A stretch of 64,000 nucleotides of DNA from Phaeobacter piscinae (GCF_002407245.1 NZ_CP010681.1:3423001-3487000); one strand, 5' to 3'. Positions 15,303-24,326 are shown, counted from the stretch's first letter. A program made the numbers and translations. The notes: generated by a model not told the origin, from the letters alone.

Positions 15303-17171
15303 CTATTCCGCAGCATCCCGCGGCAGTGAGCTCCCGGCCTGATCATCAGCTTCCGTCCGGATGAAACCACCAGACTGCCGCGCCCAGAACTGCGCATACA
15401 AACCGCCCTGTTCCAGCAATGCGTCATGCGTGCCTGCCTCGGCGATGCGGCCCTGATCCATAACGATGAGCCGGTCCATTTCACTCAACGTGGACAGTCG
15501 GTGCGCAATCGCCAGAACGGTTTTCCCCTGCATCACGCGCTCAAGCGCGGACTGAATGGCTGCCTCCACCTCTGAATCCAGGGCCGAAGTTGCCTCATCC
15601 AGCACAAGAATAGGCGCATCTTTCAGGATCGCGCGCGCCAAGGCGATACGCTGCCGCTGACCACCAGACAGCTTCACCCCGCGTTCGCCGAGATGAGCAT
15701 CATAGCCGGTGCGGCCCTGACCATCCTCCAGATCAAGGATAAACTCATGCGCTTCGGCCTTTTGCGCGGCGGCGATCAGCTCCAACTCACTGGCGTCAGG
15801 TCGACCATATAGGATGTTGTCCCGCGCCGAACGATTGAACATCGCAGTTTCCTGCGTGACCATGCCAATCTGACTGCGCAACGAGTTTTGGGTGACCTCT
15901 GCGATATCCTTTCCGTCGATCAGGATTTGACCAGATTCCCCATCATAGAGCCGTAGCAAAAGCGAAACGAGCGTCGATTTCCCCGCCCCGGAGGCGCCAA
16001 CGATCCCAAGTTTTTCCCCGGGCGCAATGGTCAGCGAGACATTCTGAATGCCGCCGATATCACGCCCATAGGCAAAACCGACCTCGCGAAACGCAATCTG
16101 CCCCTCAGTGACTGTCAGCACCTCAGCCGCGGTTTGATCCTCAACCCGGTCGGGACGGGTCAGGGTCGTCATGCCATTTTCAATCTCACCAATGTTGGAA
16201 TAGATCGCCATAAGGGTGAAACTGACCCACCCGGTCATCTGGGCAATGCGCACGGACACCGCACCAGCCGCGACGATATCGCCTTCGCTCGCCAGCCCAT
16301 CGCGCCACAGCACCAGCGTCGCACCAATCAGCAACACCGGCAGCACACCCGCCAGCGTCATCAGACAAAACCGGAAACTCGCAGACAGATACCCGAAATG
16401 CAGTGCCTTGGTGCGGAAATCCGCCATGGAATCCTGCGCCGTACGCTCCTCAAAATCGGCATGCGCAAACAGCTTCACCGTTTTGATGTTGGTGATCGTA
16501 TCAACCACCTGCCCCGACACCATTGCCCGCGCCCCAGCGCGCGCAGCGGAGCGTTTGCGAATACGGGGCAGAAACCAGCGGATGGTGGCGAAATAGCCGA
16601 CCAGCCAGACCACGAACAGGCCGGTAATCCGCCAGTCAATCGCGCCCAACAGCGCCAGCGCCCCCAGAAGCGAGGCCAGCGCAAAGGCAACCACGTTGAT
16701 CATCTCAACCGCAACCGAGGTCACGGCATTGGCTGTCTGCATCTGTTTCTGCGCGATACGACCCGCGAAATCATCGTCGAAGAAGCGCACCGATTGGCCC
16801 ATGGTCCAGCGGTTGAGCCGCGACAGCACCAGCGGGTTGACGTTTGGCTGGACGATGATTGCATTGGATGCCGCAGACAGGCCAAACAGGATCGGCCGCA
16901 GCAGAAGGAAAAATCCCAGCGCCCCGGCAATGATCACAAGATTACCGGCAGAAAAAAACTGCCCCGGCCCGCTGGAAATCGCGGTATCAATCACCAGACC
17001 CAGAATATAGGCCGTCCCTGCTTCCATCCCGCCAGCCAGCGCCGAGCAGAGCGCAGCAAGCGCAAGCATTGGCCAGGCACCTGAAAGGCACCAGCGCAGG
17101 AAGCCCCCCAGCCGATTGGGCGGCGGGCCCTTGGCGGGTTGAAATGCGTCGATCAGATTGCCGAGTTTCAT
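15303..17171 (-). CDS. ABC exporter half-transporter B (permease-ATPase fusion)
   Basis: The 622 aa protein has a six-helix type I exporter membrane domain (about 35-330) and an ATPase domain. Walker A is GASGAGKST near 398, the signature LSGGQRQR lies near 503, and Walker B ILVLDEATSALDSE follows. It is closely related to the gene at 17168-19006, down to the shared C-terminal LYAQFWARQSGGF. Its start overlaps that gene's stop by 4 bases (ATGA), so the two probably form a heterodimer. All ATPase motifs look intact in both. Substrates of this group range over lipids and drugs; nothing here identifies one. Confidence 0.9.
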   Translation of the reverse strand: MKLGNLIDAFQPAKGPPPNRLGGFLRWCLSGAWPMLALAALCSALAGGMEAGTAYILGLVIDTAISSGPGQFFSAGNLVIIAGALGFFLLLRPILFGLSAASNAIIVQPNVNPLVLSRLNRWTMGQSVRFFDDDFAGRIAQKQMQTANAVTSVAVEMINVVAFALASLLGALALLGAIDWRITGLFVVWLVGYFATIRWFLPRIRKRSAARAGARAMVSGQVVDTITNIKTVKLFAHADFEERTAQDSMADFRTKALHFGYLSASFRFCLMTLAGVLPVLLIGATLVLWRDGLASEGDIVAAGAVSVRIAQMTGWVSFTLMAIYSNIGEIENGMTTLTRPDRVEDQTAAEVLTVTEGQIAFREVGFAYGRDIGGIQNVSLTIAPGEKLGIVGASGAGKSTLVSLLLRLYDGESGQILIDGKDIAEVTQNSLRSQIGMVTQETAMFNRSARDNILYGRPDASELELIAAAQKAEAHEFILDLEDGQGRTGYDAHLGERGVKLSGGQRQRIALARAILKDAPILVLDEATSALDSEVEAAIQSALERVMQGKTVLAIAHRLSTLSEMDRLIVMDQGRIAEAGTHDALLEQGGLYAQFWARQSGGFIRTEADDQAGSSLPRDAAE

Positions 17172-19006
17172 TCTGCTGCCTCGATATTCAGGAACCCGCC
17201 GGATTGACGTGCCCAGAACTGGGCATATAGGCCCTCTGAACGCAAAAGCACGTCATGCGTCCCCTCTTCAACAATCCGCCCATCATCCAGCACCAGGATG
17301 CGATCCATCTGAGCAATGGTGGACAGGCGATGCGCAATCGCGATCACCGTTTTGCCCTGCATCATCCCATAAAGCGTTTGCTGAATTTCAGCCTCCACCT
17401 CAGAATCCAGAGCAGATGTGGCCTCATCCAGGATCAGTATGGGCGCATCTTTCAGAATGACTCGGGCCAAGGTAACCCGCTGCCGCTGGCCACCCGACAA
17501 TTTCACCCCACGCTCCCCGACATGTGCGTCGTAGCCGCGACGGCCTTCAGGGTCTTCCAGATCAAGGATGAACTCATGCGCCCGCGCTTGCTTGGCGGCC
17601 TCAATCATCTCCGCCTCGGTGGCATCAGGCCGACCGTAAAGCAGATTGTCCCGGACTGAGCGGTGCAGCAATGCGCTATCCTGCTGCACCATGCCGATCT
17701 GGCTGCGCAGACTATCCTGCGTCGCCATGCGGATGTCCTGACCGTCGATCAGGATCGCACCGCCCTCAGGATCGTAGAACCGAAGCAACAGCTTCACCAG
17801 CGTGGATTTCCCCGCACCGGAGCGCCCGATCAGGCCGATCTTTTCGCCCGCGCGGATGTTCAGGCTGATCCGATCCAGACCACCAGAGCCGCGCCCGTAG
17901 TGATGCGAAAGCTCACGCAGTTCCACCGCGCCGTCACGCAGATCAAGCGGTGTTGCATTGGCCGCATCCACCAGATCGATCGGCTGGGCGATGGTTTCCA
18001 TCCCCTCCGCTACAACACCCAGCTGGCGGAAGAAGGTGGTCAGCGCCCACATAATCCAACCCGTCATCGCATTGAGGCGCAGCGTCAGCGCAGTCGCAGC
18101 TGCAACCACCCCGACCGAGGCAAGCCCCTGCATCCACAGCAGAATTGCCCAACCGACAACACCGACGATCAACAAACCGTTCAACGTCACCAGTGCCGCA
18201 TCCATAATAGTGTAGAGCCGCATCTCAGCCTGGAACGTCTTGCGTGTGCCTTCGATGGCTTCTTTGGCATAGGTCAGTTCGGTGTTGTGATGGGCGAACA
18301 TCTTCACCGAATGAATATTGGAATAGCTGTCCACAACCCGGCCCGTCACGGTGGAGCGCGCATCAGATGCCGCCTGGCTGGCCGGCCCAACCCGGCGCAC
18401 GGTCCAGCGGATCAACACCGCATAGAGCGCGAACCAAACCAAGAGCGGCAACAACAGCCGGACGTCCGCCAGCCACAGCAACAGCGCGGCCCCCACCAAA
18501 TAGGCAAGCGCAAAGGTGATCGCGTCGAAAACCTGAAACACCACCTCCCCTGCGGCGGGCGGGGTTTGCATAATCCGGTTGGCGATCCGTCCGGCAAAAT
18601 CATTTTCGAACCAGCCAACGGATTGACGCAGAACATGTTTATGCGACCGCCAACGGATCAGAGTGCCGAAATTTGGCAGGATCGCATTGTTCAGCAACAG
18701 CACATCGAACAGCTGCAACATCGGGCGCACGGTCAGAATGAAAACCGCCAGCAGGATGAATTCCGTGCCATGGTCCTGCCACACCCTGGCCGGTTCACCA
18801 GACAAGAGGTCAACCACCCGCCCCATGTAATGGATCAGACCAATTTCCACGCCAGCGACAATCACCGACATCAGCGCGGTGACTGCGAACACTTTTTTGA
18901 AAGGCTGCGAGTAATCCTTCAGGAACGGCCACAGCTGCCGCGGCGGTGTATCTGTTTCCGGATAGTCACAATAAGGGTCGATGAGGTTTTCGAAAAAACG
19001 AAACAT
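17168..19006 (-). CDS. ABC exporter half-transporter A (permease-ATPase fusion)
   Basis: The 612 aa protein has the same layout as its downstream partner. A cytoplasmic start (FENLIDPYCDYPETD) leads to six membrane helices between about 38 and 330, then Walker A GRSGAGKST near 396, LSGGQRQR near 503 and LILDEATSALDSE. It is the first gene of the pair. Upstream lies a 210-base leader with a tiny open frame and an inverted repeat, suggesting post-initiation control. Heterodimer formation with the 622 aa protein is inferred from overlap and similarity. The exported substrate is unknown. Confidence 0.9.
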   Translation of the reverse strand: MFRFFENLIDPYCDYPETDTPPRQLWPFLKDYSQPFKKVFAVTALMSVIVAGVEIGLIHYMGRVVDLLSGEPARVWQDHGTEFILLAVFILTVRPMLQLFDVLLLNNAILPNFGTLIRWRSHKHVLRQSVGWFENDFAGRIANRIMQTPPAAGEVVFQVFDAITFALAYLVGAALLLWLADVRLLLPLLVWFALYAVLIRWTVRRVGPASQAASDARSTVTGRVVDSYSNIHSVKMFAHHNTELTYAKEAIEGTRKTFQAEMRLYTIMDAALVTLNGLLIVGVVGWAILLWMQGLASVGVVAAATALTLRLNAMTGWIMWALTTFFRQLGVVAEGMETIAQPIDLVDAANATPLDLRDGAVELRELSHHYGRGSGGLDRISLNIRAGEKIGLIGRSGAGKSTLVKLLLRFYDPEGGAILIDGQDIRMATQDSLRSQIGMVQQDSALLHRSVRDNLLYGRPDATEAEMIEAAKQARAHEFILDLEDPEGRRGYDAHVGERGVKLSGGQRQRVTLARVILKDAPILILDEATSALDSEVEAEIQQTLYGMMQGKTVIAIAHRLSTIAQMDRILVLDDGRIVEEGTHDVLLRSEGLYAQFWARQSGGFLNIEAAE

Positions 19007-19096
19007 ACGGGTGCTCCAATAATTGAGCGTAGGGAATAGTCATGCGAATAGAGGCCATCGCCGTGGCCCCCCGACATGCGTCGGACAGGTCAGGCG

Positions 19097-19123
19097 TCAG
19101 TCGTGCCAGATCCCGTAGTACAT
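19097..19123 (-). CDS. Possible 8-codon leader peptide (MYYGIWHD) upstream of the ABC exporter pair
   Basis: On the minus strand an ATG at 19123 is preceded, 7 bases away, by the strong Shine-Dalgarno GGGAGG (19131-19136). The frame reads Met-Tyr-Tyr-Gly-Ile-Trp-His-Asp-stop. Eight codons rich in Tyr, Trp and His behind such a good ribosome site look like a regulatory leader rather than a protein. Downstream the RNA can form a GGCCA/TGGCC hairpin before the exporter start about 90 bases on. Conservation has not been tested. Confidence 0.4.
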   Translation of the reverse strand: MYYGIWHD

Positions 19124-19138
19124 GCGTATTCCTCCCGT

Positions 19139-19158
19139 CATAAGATGGTCCCCTTATG
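19139..19158. promoter_or_regulatory. 6 bp inverted repeat upstream of the leader peptide
   Basis: CATAAG (19139-19144) and CTTATG (19153-19158) pair perfectly around 8 bases, immediately upstream of the leader ribosome site. A run of eight A residues lies about 10 bases further upstream. A dimeric repressor site or a leader hairpin are both possible. Confidence 0.35.
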
Positions 19159-19217
19159 GGTAGGAAAAAAAATCCGCTCTGTCACCCCTTTTGATGGGGC
19201 GCGGCCAATAGGGCAGG

Positions 19218-20372
19218 TTAGAGCAGCCGTTTCAGCAACGCATCGCGGTCAAGCATGAACCCAGATTTGATCCAGTCCTTCTGCAAGGATTTGAGTGCTG
19301 CACCCAGCGCCGGGCCTTGCAGGTCTGGCATCAAATCCTTGGCGGAAAGCGGGAATACGGCTGCGGCTCCTTTGGTAATTTCAGCCTCTAAATCAGGGGC
19401 AACCGGTACCTCGAACAAAGCAGATCGCAACATCGTCACGTTGCGCGCGGTGGTCGCGCCGTGATGATAAGCCAGTGCCGCCGGTCCATCCGTACCCTCC
19501 GCAGCTGCACGCAGCAGACGCACATCCGCAGCTTGGGCTTTACTCAGGCGCAAGGCCTCCCATGGCGCATCTCCGCCCAGCGCGGCCAGGCGGCAAAGCG
19601 GGTTGGCAGACCTCCCCGCTTCCAGATGGACGAGCGGCCCCAGGGCGCGATCATCGCTTCCTGGAAGAATCAGAGGTAGCAGCCCAATCTGCCGCATCAC
19701 CGCAATTGCCGGCGCCGGATTCGGCGCCGCAAGCAGCTTCAGCACTTCACTGCCAACCCGTTCACGCGAGAGGCTGCCAATCCCATCCAGGTTTTCTGCG
19801 ATGGCCGACAGGGCGTCCGGGTCAAATCCGGCATCTGGGTTGCCATACCAGGCATGAAACCTGAAATAGCGCAGCGAGCGTAGATAATCCTCACGAATGC
19901 GCTGCGCCGCACTGCCAATGAACCGGACGAGTCTTGCGCGCAGATCCGGTAGGCCATTCAGCGGGTCAACCAGCCCCCCGTCGGGGCGGGCATAAAGCGC
20001 ATTCATGGTGAAATCGCGCCGCGCAGCGTCCTCCTCGATCCGGTCGGCAAATGCCACAACAGCGCGTCGGCCATCAGTGGCGACATCACGGCGAAACGTG
20101 GTGATCTCGTAAGGGGTCCCGCGATGGACCAATGTCACGGTGCCGTGGTCAATGCCTGTTGGTATGGCCTTGATCCCGGCCCCTTCAGCAAGGGCCATGA
20201 CACGCTGTGGTGGCACATTGGTTGACAGATCAAGATCCGAAACCGGTGCCCCCAATAGCGCATTGCGCACACAGCCGCCGACAAAATATACCTCTGCACC
20301 GCCCTTTGTCAGGACGTCGCAGACGTGCTGCACAGCTGGATCCTCCAGCCATTTGGCCTGTATATGGGTCAT
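19218..20372 (-). CDS. cca: CCA tRNA nucleotidyltransferase
   Basis: The start at 20372 gives a 384 aa class II nucleotidyltransferase that adds or repairs the CCA end of tRNA. The nucleotidyltransferase head has VYFVGGCVRNALLG and the metal-binding SDLDLS. Then come IDHGTVTLV, the YEITTFRRDV strand, the RRDFTMNALYA motif and the helical FIGSAAQRIREDYLRSLRYFRFH neck (in short pieces RIREDYLR and LRYFRFH). No HD domain is evident at the C-terminus. Its start overlaps the Nudix gene's stop by 4 bases (ATGA), so it is in an operon with it and hslO. Confidence 0.92.
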   Translation of the reverse strand: MTHIQAKWLEDPAVQHVCDVLTKGGAEVYFVGGCVRNALLGAPVSDLDLSTNVPPQRVMALAEGAGIKAIPTGIDHGTVTLVHRGTPYEITTFRRDVATDGRRAVVAFADRIEEDAARRDFTMNALYARPDGGLVDPLNGLPDLRARLVRFIGSAAQRIREDYLRSLRYFRFHAWYGNPDAGFDPDALSAIAENLDGIGSLSRERVGSEVLKLLAAPNPAPAIAVMRQIGLLPLILPGSDDRALGPLVHLEAGRSANPLCRLAALGGDAPWEALRLSKAQAADVRLLRAAAEGTDGPAALAYHHGATTARNVTMLRSALFEVPVAPDLEAEITKGAAAVFPLSAKDLMPDLQGPALGAALKSLQKDWIKSGFMLDRDALLKRLL

Positions 20373-20992
20373 CCCTGCATCCGTTCGGCAAGGCCATGCA
20401 ACATGCGCGCGGTGGCACCCCAAATGTAATAGGGACCGTAGGGCACCGCAAAGTAATGCCGCCGTATCCCACGCCAACGCCGGGACTGAATCTGATAGTT
20501 CGACGGATCGCAAAGATGCGAGAGCGGCACGCTGAAGACTTCGGCCACCTCGCCCGCTTCGGCCACGATATCAAACGGTTGGTCAATCAGCGCTACAACC
20601 GGTGTCACTGTAAAACCGGTGACAGTTTCATGTATCGGCAGTGCCCCGACAATCTGCGGCAAGTGGCGCGGCAGGCCGATTTCCTCCCAGGCTTCCCTGA
20701 GGGCGGCATCGGTCACGCTCGTGTCTGCAGCGTCCTGCTTTCCGCCGGCGAAGGCGATCTGACCCGGATGGTGCTTCAAGGCAGACGAGCGTTTGGTCAG
20801 AATAACACGCGGCGCGCCCGCCGCGGTGCTGATCGCCACGAGGACACCTGCTGGCCGCAGTTTGCGGTCAGCGGGCAGGACCACGTCGGGGTTCAGGTCG
20901 AAATCCGAGGACCCTCCCCCCTTCGTGCCCAGCGCGGCGGTCAGCTGTGCCCGAAGATCAGGCACTCTCACCCTGTTCGCTGTCGCCTGCAT
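20369..20992 (-). CDS. Nudix hydrolase, CoA pyrophosphatase-like
   Basis: The protein (207 aa from the ATG at 20992) resembles the NudL/CoAse group that cleaves coenzyme A to phosphopantetheine and 3',5'-ADP. It has LTKRSSALKHHPGQIAFAGGK (here noted as LTKRS, HHPGQIAFAGGK), the Nudix core LREAWEEIGLP, and the family-typical VTPVVALI downstream. The start is uncertain: the ATG at 20992 overlaps the hslO gene by 35 bases, whereas GTG codons at 20971 or 20965 overlap much less and also have purine-rich sites before them. It is coupled to cca downstream. Confidence 0.88.
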   Translation of the reverse strand: MQATANRVRVPDLRAQLTAALGTKGGGSSDFDLNPDVVLPADRKLRPAGVLVAISTAAGAPRVILTKRSSALKHHPGQIAFAGGKQDAADTSVTDAALREAWEEIGLPRHLPQIVGALPIHETVTGFTVTPVVALIDQPFDIVAEAGEVAEVFSVPLSHLCDPSNYQIQSRRWRGIRRHYFAVPYGPYYIWGATARMLHGLAERMQG

Positions 20993-21959
20993 CTGCCTCA
21001 AAACCCAGCGTTGCCGGATCGAGGTCGTAATGTGCACCACAGAACTGGCAATCGGCTGTCACGCGCCCCTCGTCGGTCGTCATGGTCGCAATGTCCTTGG
21101 CCGAATAGATCGACAGGCTTTCGCGCACGCGATCGGTGGAACATGTGCAGCCGAACTTGACCGCCTGCGCATCAAAGACCCGCGGTTGTTCCTCGTGAAA
21201 CAATCGCAATAGCAGATCTGTTGGTGTTACGGACGGGCCGATCAACTCCATGTCTTCTACGGTTGCCACAAGGTGCATCACACGGTTCCAGTTCTCGCCC
21301 TCTTCGCCGCTGACCAGATCCTCTGCGGCAAGCGTCGCACCATTGCCTTCACCATCCGCAACGAATGGAGAGGCCTTTGGCATCTGCTGCAGCATGATAC
21401 CGCCAGCGCGCCAGTGTTCCGGAACCCCAGGTTCAGCCGAGCGACCAAAGCTGAGCGAGAAACGTGTCGGCAGCTGCTCGGACTGCGCAAAATACGCCTC
21501 GGCACAGGCCGACAAAGACCCACCAGCAAGTGGTGTGATCCCTTGGTAGGGCTTCATGCCCTCTCCCTGATCAACGAGAATGGCAAAATACCCCTCGCCC
21601 ACCTGATCAAACGGCGCCCCATTGGTCAGCCGCGCATCATCATAGCTTGCATAGGCACGAATACGCGCTGGCTCGCCCTCGGCTGCGGGTGCGTAATAAT
21701 CGGTGGCAATCATGCGCACCGCCCCTTTGGACTGGACCTGCAACGACAGTTTCCACTGCAGTTTCATGGTTTGGCCAATCAATGCCGTCAGCAACGCCAT
21801 TTCAGCTACCAGAGCTTCGACAACGGGCGGATAGTTATGCTGCTTCAGAATGCCATCCAGCACACCATCCAACCGCGCGACGCGGCCGCGCATGTCCGAT
21901 ACATCAAGCTGGAAGGGCAGGACGGTATCGTCCCACGCGATTTTCGATACAAGTGTCAT
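20958..21959 (-). CDS. hslO: Redox-regulated chaperone Hsp33
   Basis: Hsp33 is a cytoplasmic holdase switched on by oxidation together with unfolding. The 333 aa protein keeps the C-terminal zinc switch, with C-T-C near 271-273 and CQFC near 304-307. The N-terminal chaperone domain has LGGVLDGILKQHNYP-like and ALIGQTMKLQWKLSLQVQSKG segments (seen as TALIGQTMKL and QVQSKG), plus YQGITPL. It is about 40 residues longer than the E. coli protein, with an acidic tail (EADAGDSEQGESA). It heads a probable hslO-nudix-cca operon. Confidence 0.93.
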   Translation of the reverse strand: MTLVSKIAWDDTVLPFQLDVSDMRGRVARLDGVLDGILKQHNYPPVVEALVAEMALLTALIGQTMKLQWKLSLQVQSKGAVRMIATDYYAPAAEGEPARIRAYASYDDARLTNGAPFDQVGEGYFAILVDQGEGMKPYQGITPLAGGSLSACAEAYFAQSEQLPTRFSLSFGRSAEPGVPEHWRAGGIMLQQMPKASPFVADGEGNGATLAAEDLVSGEEGENWNRVMHLVATVEDMELIGPSVTPTDLLLRLFHEEQPRVFDAQAVKFGCTCSTDRVRESLSIYSAKDIATMTTDEGRVTADCQFCGAHYDLDPATLGFEADAGDSEQGESA

Positions 21960-22037
21960 GGGGTTTCCTTACGCGCCGTGGATTGGCATATCGGGCCTAT
22001 ATAGGGTTTACATCATCAGAGTGAAGAGGTCAGCGCC

Positions 22038-22490
22038 GTGATCAGACGTTTTGGCGATACACCGGAAAAATCGCAAAGCTATCGGCGACGGCCAGGAGTC
22101 TATGCGCTGTTGCCGCGCGATGGCGAACTGCTGCTGACCTGTCAACGTGAGCCCGGTCCTGATATTCAGCTTCCCGGAGGGGGTATTGACCCGGGAGAGT
22201 CGCCCATTCCGGCGTTACACCGTGAGGTGATGGAAGAAACCGGCTGGACCATCTCTCAGCCACGCAAGCTGGGCGCGTTTCGCCGATATGCCTATATGCC
22301 AGAGTATGATCTCTGGGCAGAGAAACTCTGTCATATCTATATCGCGCGTCCGGCGCGTCGGATCTGCGCACCTACCGAACCCTTGCATGATGCGATTTGG
22401 ATGCGCGCGGACGCCGCATGCGAAATCCTCGGGAATGCTGGTGATCGACATTTCGCCAGCATCATAGCGCGATGGATGGCGCAGACCTAA
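22038..22490 (+). CDS. Nudix hydrolase
   Basis: The 150 aa protein is a bare Nudix domain. The full box is present: Gly48, Glu54, Arg62-Glu63, Glu66-Glu67 and Gly69 in GGGIDPGES...HREVMEETG. It starts with IRRFGDTPEKSQSYRRRPGVYALL (noted in part as RRPGVYALLP), typical of small NUDIX proteins of alphaproteobacteria. The substrate is some nucleoside diphosphate linked to another moiety, and cannot be named. It is divergent from hslO with 78 bases between starts and convergent with the phosphatase gene. Confidence 0.9.
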   Translation: MIRRFGDTPEKSQSYRRRPGVYALLPRDGELLLTCQREPGPDIQLPGGGIDPGESPIPALHREVMEETGWTISQPRKLGAFRRYAYMPEYDLWAEKLCHIYIARPARRICAPTEPLHDAIWMRADAACEILGNAGDRHFASIIARWMAQT

Positions 22491-22541
22491 CCTGTCAGGC
22501 AACGTACAAAAGCAGGCGCCTGTGGCGCGCCGCTTGACGTT

Positions 22542-23813
22542 TTAAGGGCCTTCATACTCAAACAAGGTCGCGGAGACATCATCCTCCAGACCGTATTGCG
22601 ATGACATCACCTGTGTCAGATTCCAATAAAGGTCATCCAAAAACTCCTGACCGGTCTGCTCCGCGTTGCACTTTCCAATAAGCTCAACCAGACCTTCCGC
22701 CTCAAGCATCTCGCCATTTTCCAGACGGGCCTCGGTAAAGCCATCGGAATACAGCAGCAGGCGGTCGCCCTTCTCCATCACCACATCTTCCTGCGAATAG
22801 GTGATGTCCGGGACCAGACCAACCGGAACGCCACCCTTGCCGATAAACTCGGTGCTGCCATCTTTGCGGATCAACAAAGGATGCGGATGACCTGCCTGCA
22901 CCATCTTCAGCACGCCGCTGCGCAGATCGACGATGCAATAGGCCATGGTAAAATATTCTTCGATCCCGGTGTCGGCGATCAGCCGTGCGTTTAGGAGACT
23001 GGCGACCTCTTCCGGCTGGCGCAGCGCATAAAAGCGGTTGAACCGCTTTTCCATCCCAACATTCTGATCAAAATAGGTCGACGACAGATACCCACCGAGC
23101 CGCGCTGTCATCATCGCAGAGGTGATGCCGTGCCCAGAAACATCGATGGAGTAGAATCCGATCCTGTTCACACCAGGTGAGAACATGCCGACAAGATCGC
23201 CGCCGATGTGGCCACAGGGTTTCAGCAGCAGGCTCACGGTCGAGGCTCCGAAATCGCGCGAAAGCTCGGGGACCAGAGACTCCTGAATTTTTCGAGCCTG
23301 GATCAAATCCTTGTCGATCGCATCATAGACCCGCTGCAGTTCATCCAGCGTGTCCGATACGATTCGATTTTTCTCGGAAAGCTCGCGCTGCATGCGTAGA
23401 ATGCGCTCCCCCGCAGATATCCGGGCGCGCAACTCGTCTGAACTCACTGGCTTGGTGAGAAAATCATCAGCACCGGCATCAAGCCCTTGTGCCACCTCGT
23501 TTTTTTCACTCTTGGAGGTGAGCAGAATAAAATAGCTGTAGTTGTCCTGAGACTGATTGCGAAACGCGCGGCAGAACTCAAGACCGTTCATCCCCGGCAT
23601 CATCCAGTCGCTGAGGATCAAATCCGGCGGATCACTCTCACAGATCTCCATTGCCGCCTCGCCGCTCTCGGCTTCGACAACATCAAATCCCCATTTCTTC
23701 AGCGATGCGACCAAGATTCGCCGCTGCAGACGGCTATCATCAACCACCAGAACACGGCGGATCGAATTGGTCGTAACCTCTTGGTTTATTTCGATCGAAC
23801 TGTCTGGCAACAC
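22542..23813 (-). CDS. Response regulator with PP2C (SpoIIE/RsbU-type) phosphatase output
   Basis: The 423 aa protein has a receiver domain at about 19-135 with the acidic pair Asp25-Asp26, phospho-acceptor Asp69 (LILSDWMMPG) and Lys101 (LLTSKSE). A coiled-coil linker (about 137-180) includes the ARKIQESLVP stretch typical of RsbU. A SpoIIE-type PP2C domain covers about 195-420 with CGHIGGDLVG, YSIDVSGHG, YSDGFTEA and DDVSATLF. Such proteins dephosphorylate an anti-sigma antagonist in partner-switching stress pathways. The start is a GTG at 23813. A histidine phosphotransfer gene lies divergent 177 bases away; no kinase or antagonist gene is in the window. Confidence 0.92.
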   Translation of the reverse strand: MLPDSSIEINQEVTTNSIRRVLVVDDSRLQRRILVASLKKWGFDVVEAESGEAAMEICESDPPDLILSDWMMPGMNGLEFCRAFRNQSQDNYSYFILLTSKSEKNEVAQGLDAGADDFLTKPVSSDELRARISAGERILRMQRELSEKNRIVSDTLDELQRVYDAIDKDLIQARKIQESLVPELSRDFGASTVSLLLKPCGHIGGDLVGMFSPGVNRIGFYSIDVSGHGITSAMMTARLGGYLSSTYFDQNVGMEKRFNRFYALRQPEEVASLLNARLIADTGIEEYFTMAYCIVDLRSGVLKMVQAGHPHPLLIRKDGSTEFIGKGGVPVGLVPDITYSQEDVVMEKGDRLLLYSDGFTEARLENGEMLEAEGLVELIGKCNAEQTGQEFLDDLYWNLTQVMSSQYGLEDDVSATLFEYEGP

Positions 23814-23894
23814 CGAGTGAACCCCACAAAAAACAGCGCAAGATACCTTAAACGCAAGTCACTATCGCGCTCTTCGCTTAACAGGAGGTGAAGT

Positions 23895-23924
23895 TTGCAA
23901 ATAATCGGCCTAGCCTCACGTTAA
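23895..23924 (+). CDS. Possible 9-codon leader frame (TTG start) upstream of the HPt gene
   Basis: The full anti-16S complement AGGAGGTG (23883-23890) is followed 4 bases later by TTG and a 9-codon frame, MQIIGLASR, then TAA. No longer frame uses this ribosome site. The HPt gene starts 66 bases further on with only a weak site. The strong site may thus support a regulatory leader, or be a chance match on a purine-rich stretch. Confidence 0.28.
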   Translation: MQIIGLASR

Positions 23925-23990
23925 TCGGTGATTTACGAGTTTATAAGTAAAGCAATCGTAAAATGCGATATCAAAACAAGGTTTGCTAAG

Positions 23991-24314
23991 ATGATTGATT
24001 GGTCACGCGCGAAAGAGTTGCACGAGGAAGTCGGCGCTGAGGACTTCTCTGAGGTTGTCGAAATTTTCCTAGAGGAGGTCGAAGGTGTCATCGAAAAGCT
24101 GCGATCCCCCGATTTGGCAACTTTGGAACAGGACCTCCACTTCCTGAAGGGCAGCGCATTGAATCTGGGGTTCCGTCAGTTCTCCCGCCTCTGCCAAGAG
24201 GGCGAGCGTCGCTCCGCCCAAGGCGAAGCCAAAGACGTCGACACCGGTGCCATCATTGCCAGCTATGAAAACTCCAAGGAAGAGTTTCTACGCGATATGA
24301 GCAGCCAACTCTGA
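23991..24314 (+). CDS. Histidine phosphotransfer (HPt) domain protein
   Basis: The start at 23991 gives a 107 aa stand-alone HPt protein; the upstream part of the longer frame has no likeness to the domain. The phosphorylated residue is His50 in HFLKGSALNLGF, with the usual Lys53-Gly54. The rest is an acidic helical bundle (EEVGAEDFSEVVEIFLEEVE). It would carry phosphate between a hybrid kinase and a receiver. The nearest receiver is the PP2C phosphatase encoded divergently, which makes the two likely partners. Confidence 0.9.
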   Translation: MIDWSRAKELHEEVGAEDFSEVVEIFLEEVEGVIEKLRSPDLATLEQDLHFLKGSALNLGFRQFSRLCQEGERRSAQGEAKDVDTGAIIASYENSKEEFLRDMSSQL

Positions 24315-24326
24315 GCCGACACCGGC

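Noticed and set aside
16134-19039. Long plus-strand frames across the ABC exporter genes
   Set aside because: They are antisense to two well-supported ABC proteins and have biased, low-complexity translations rich in His, Arg and Gln.
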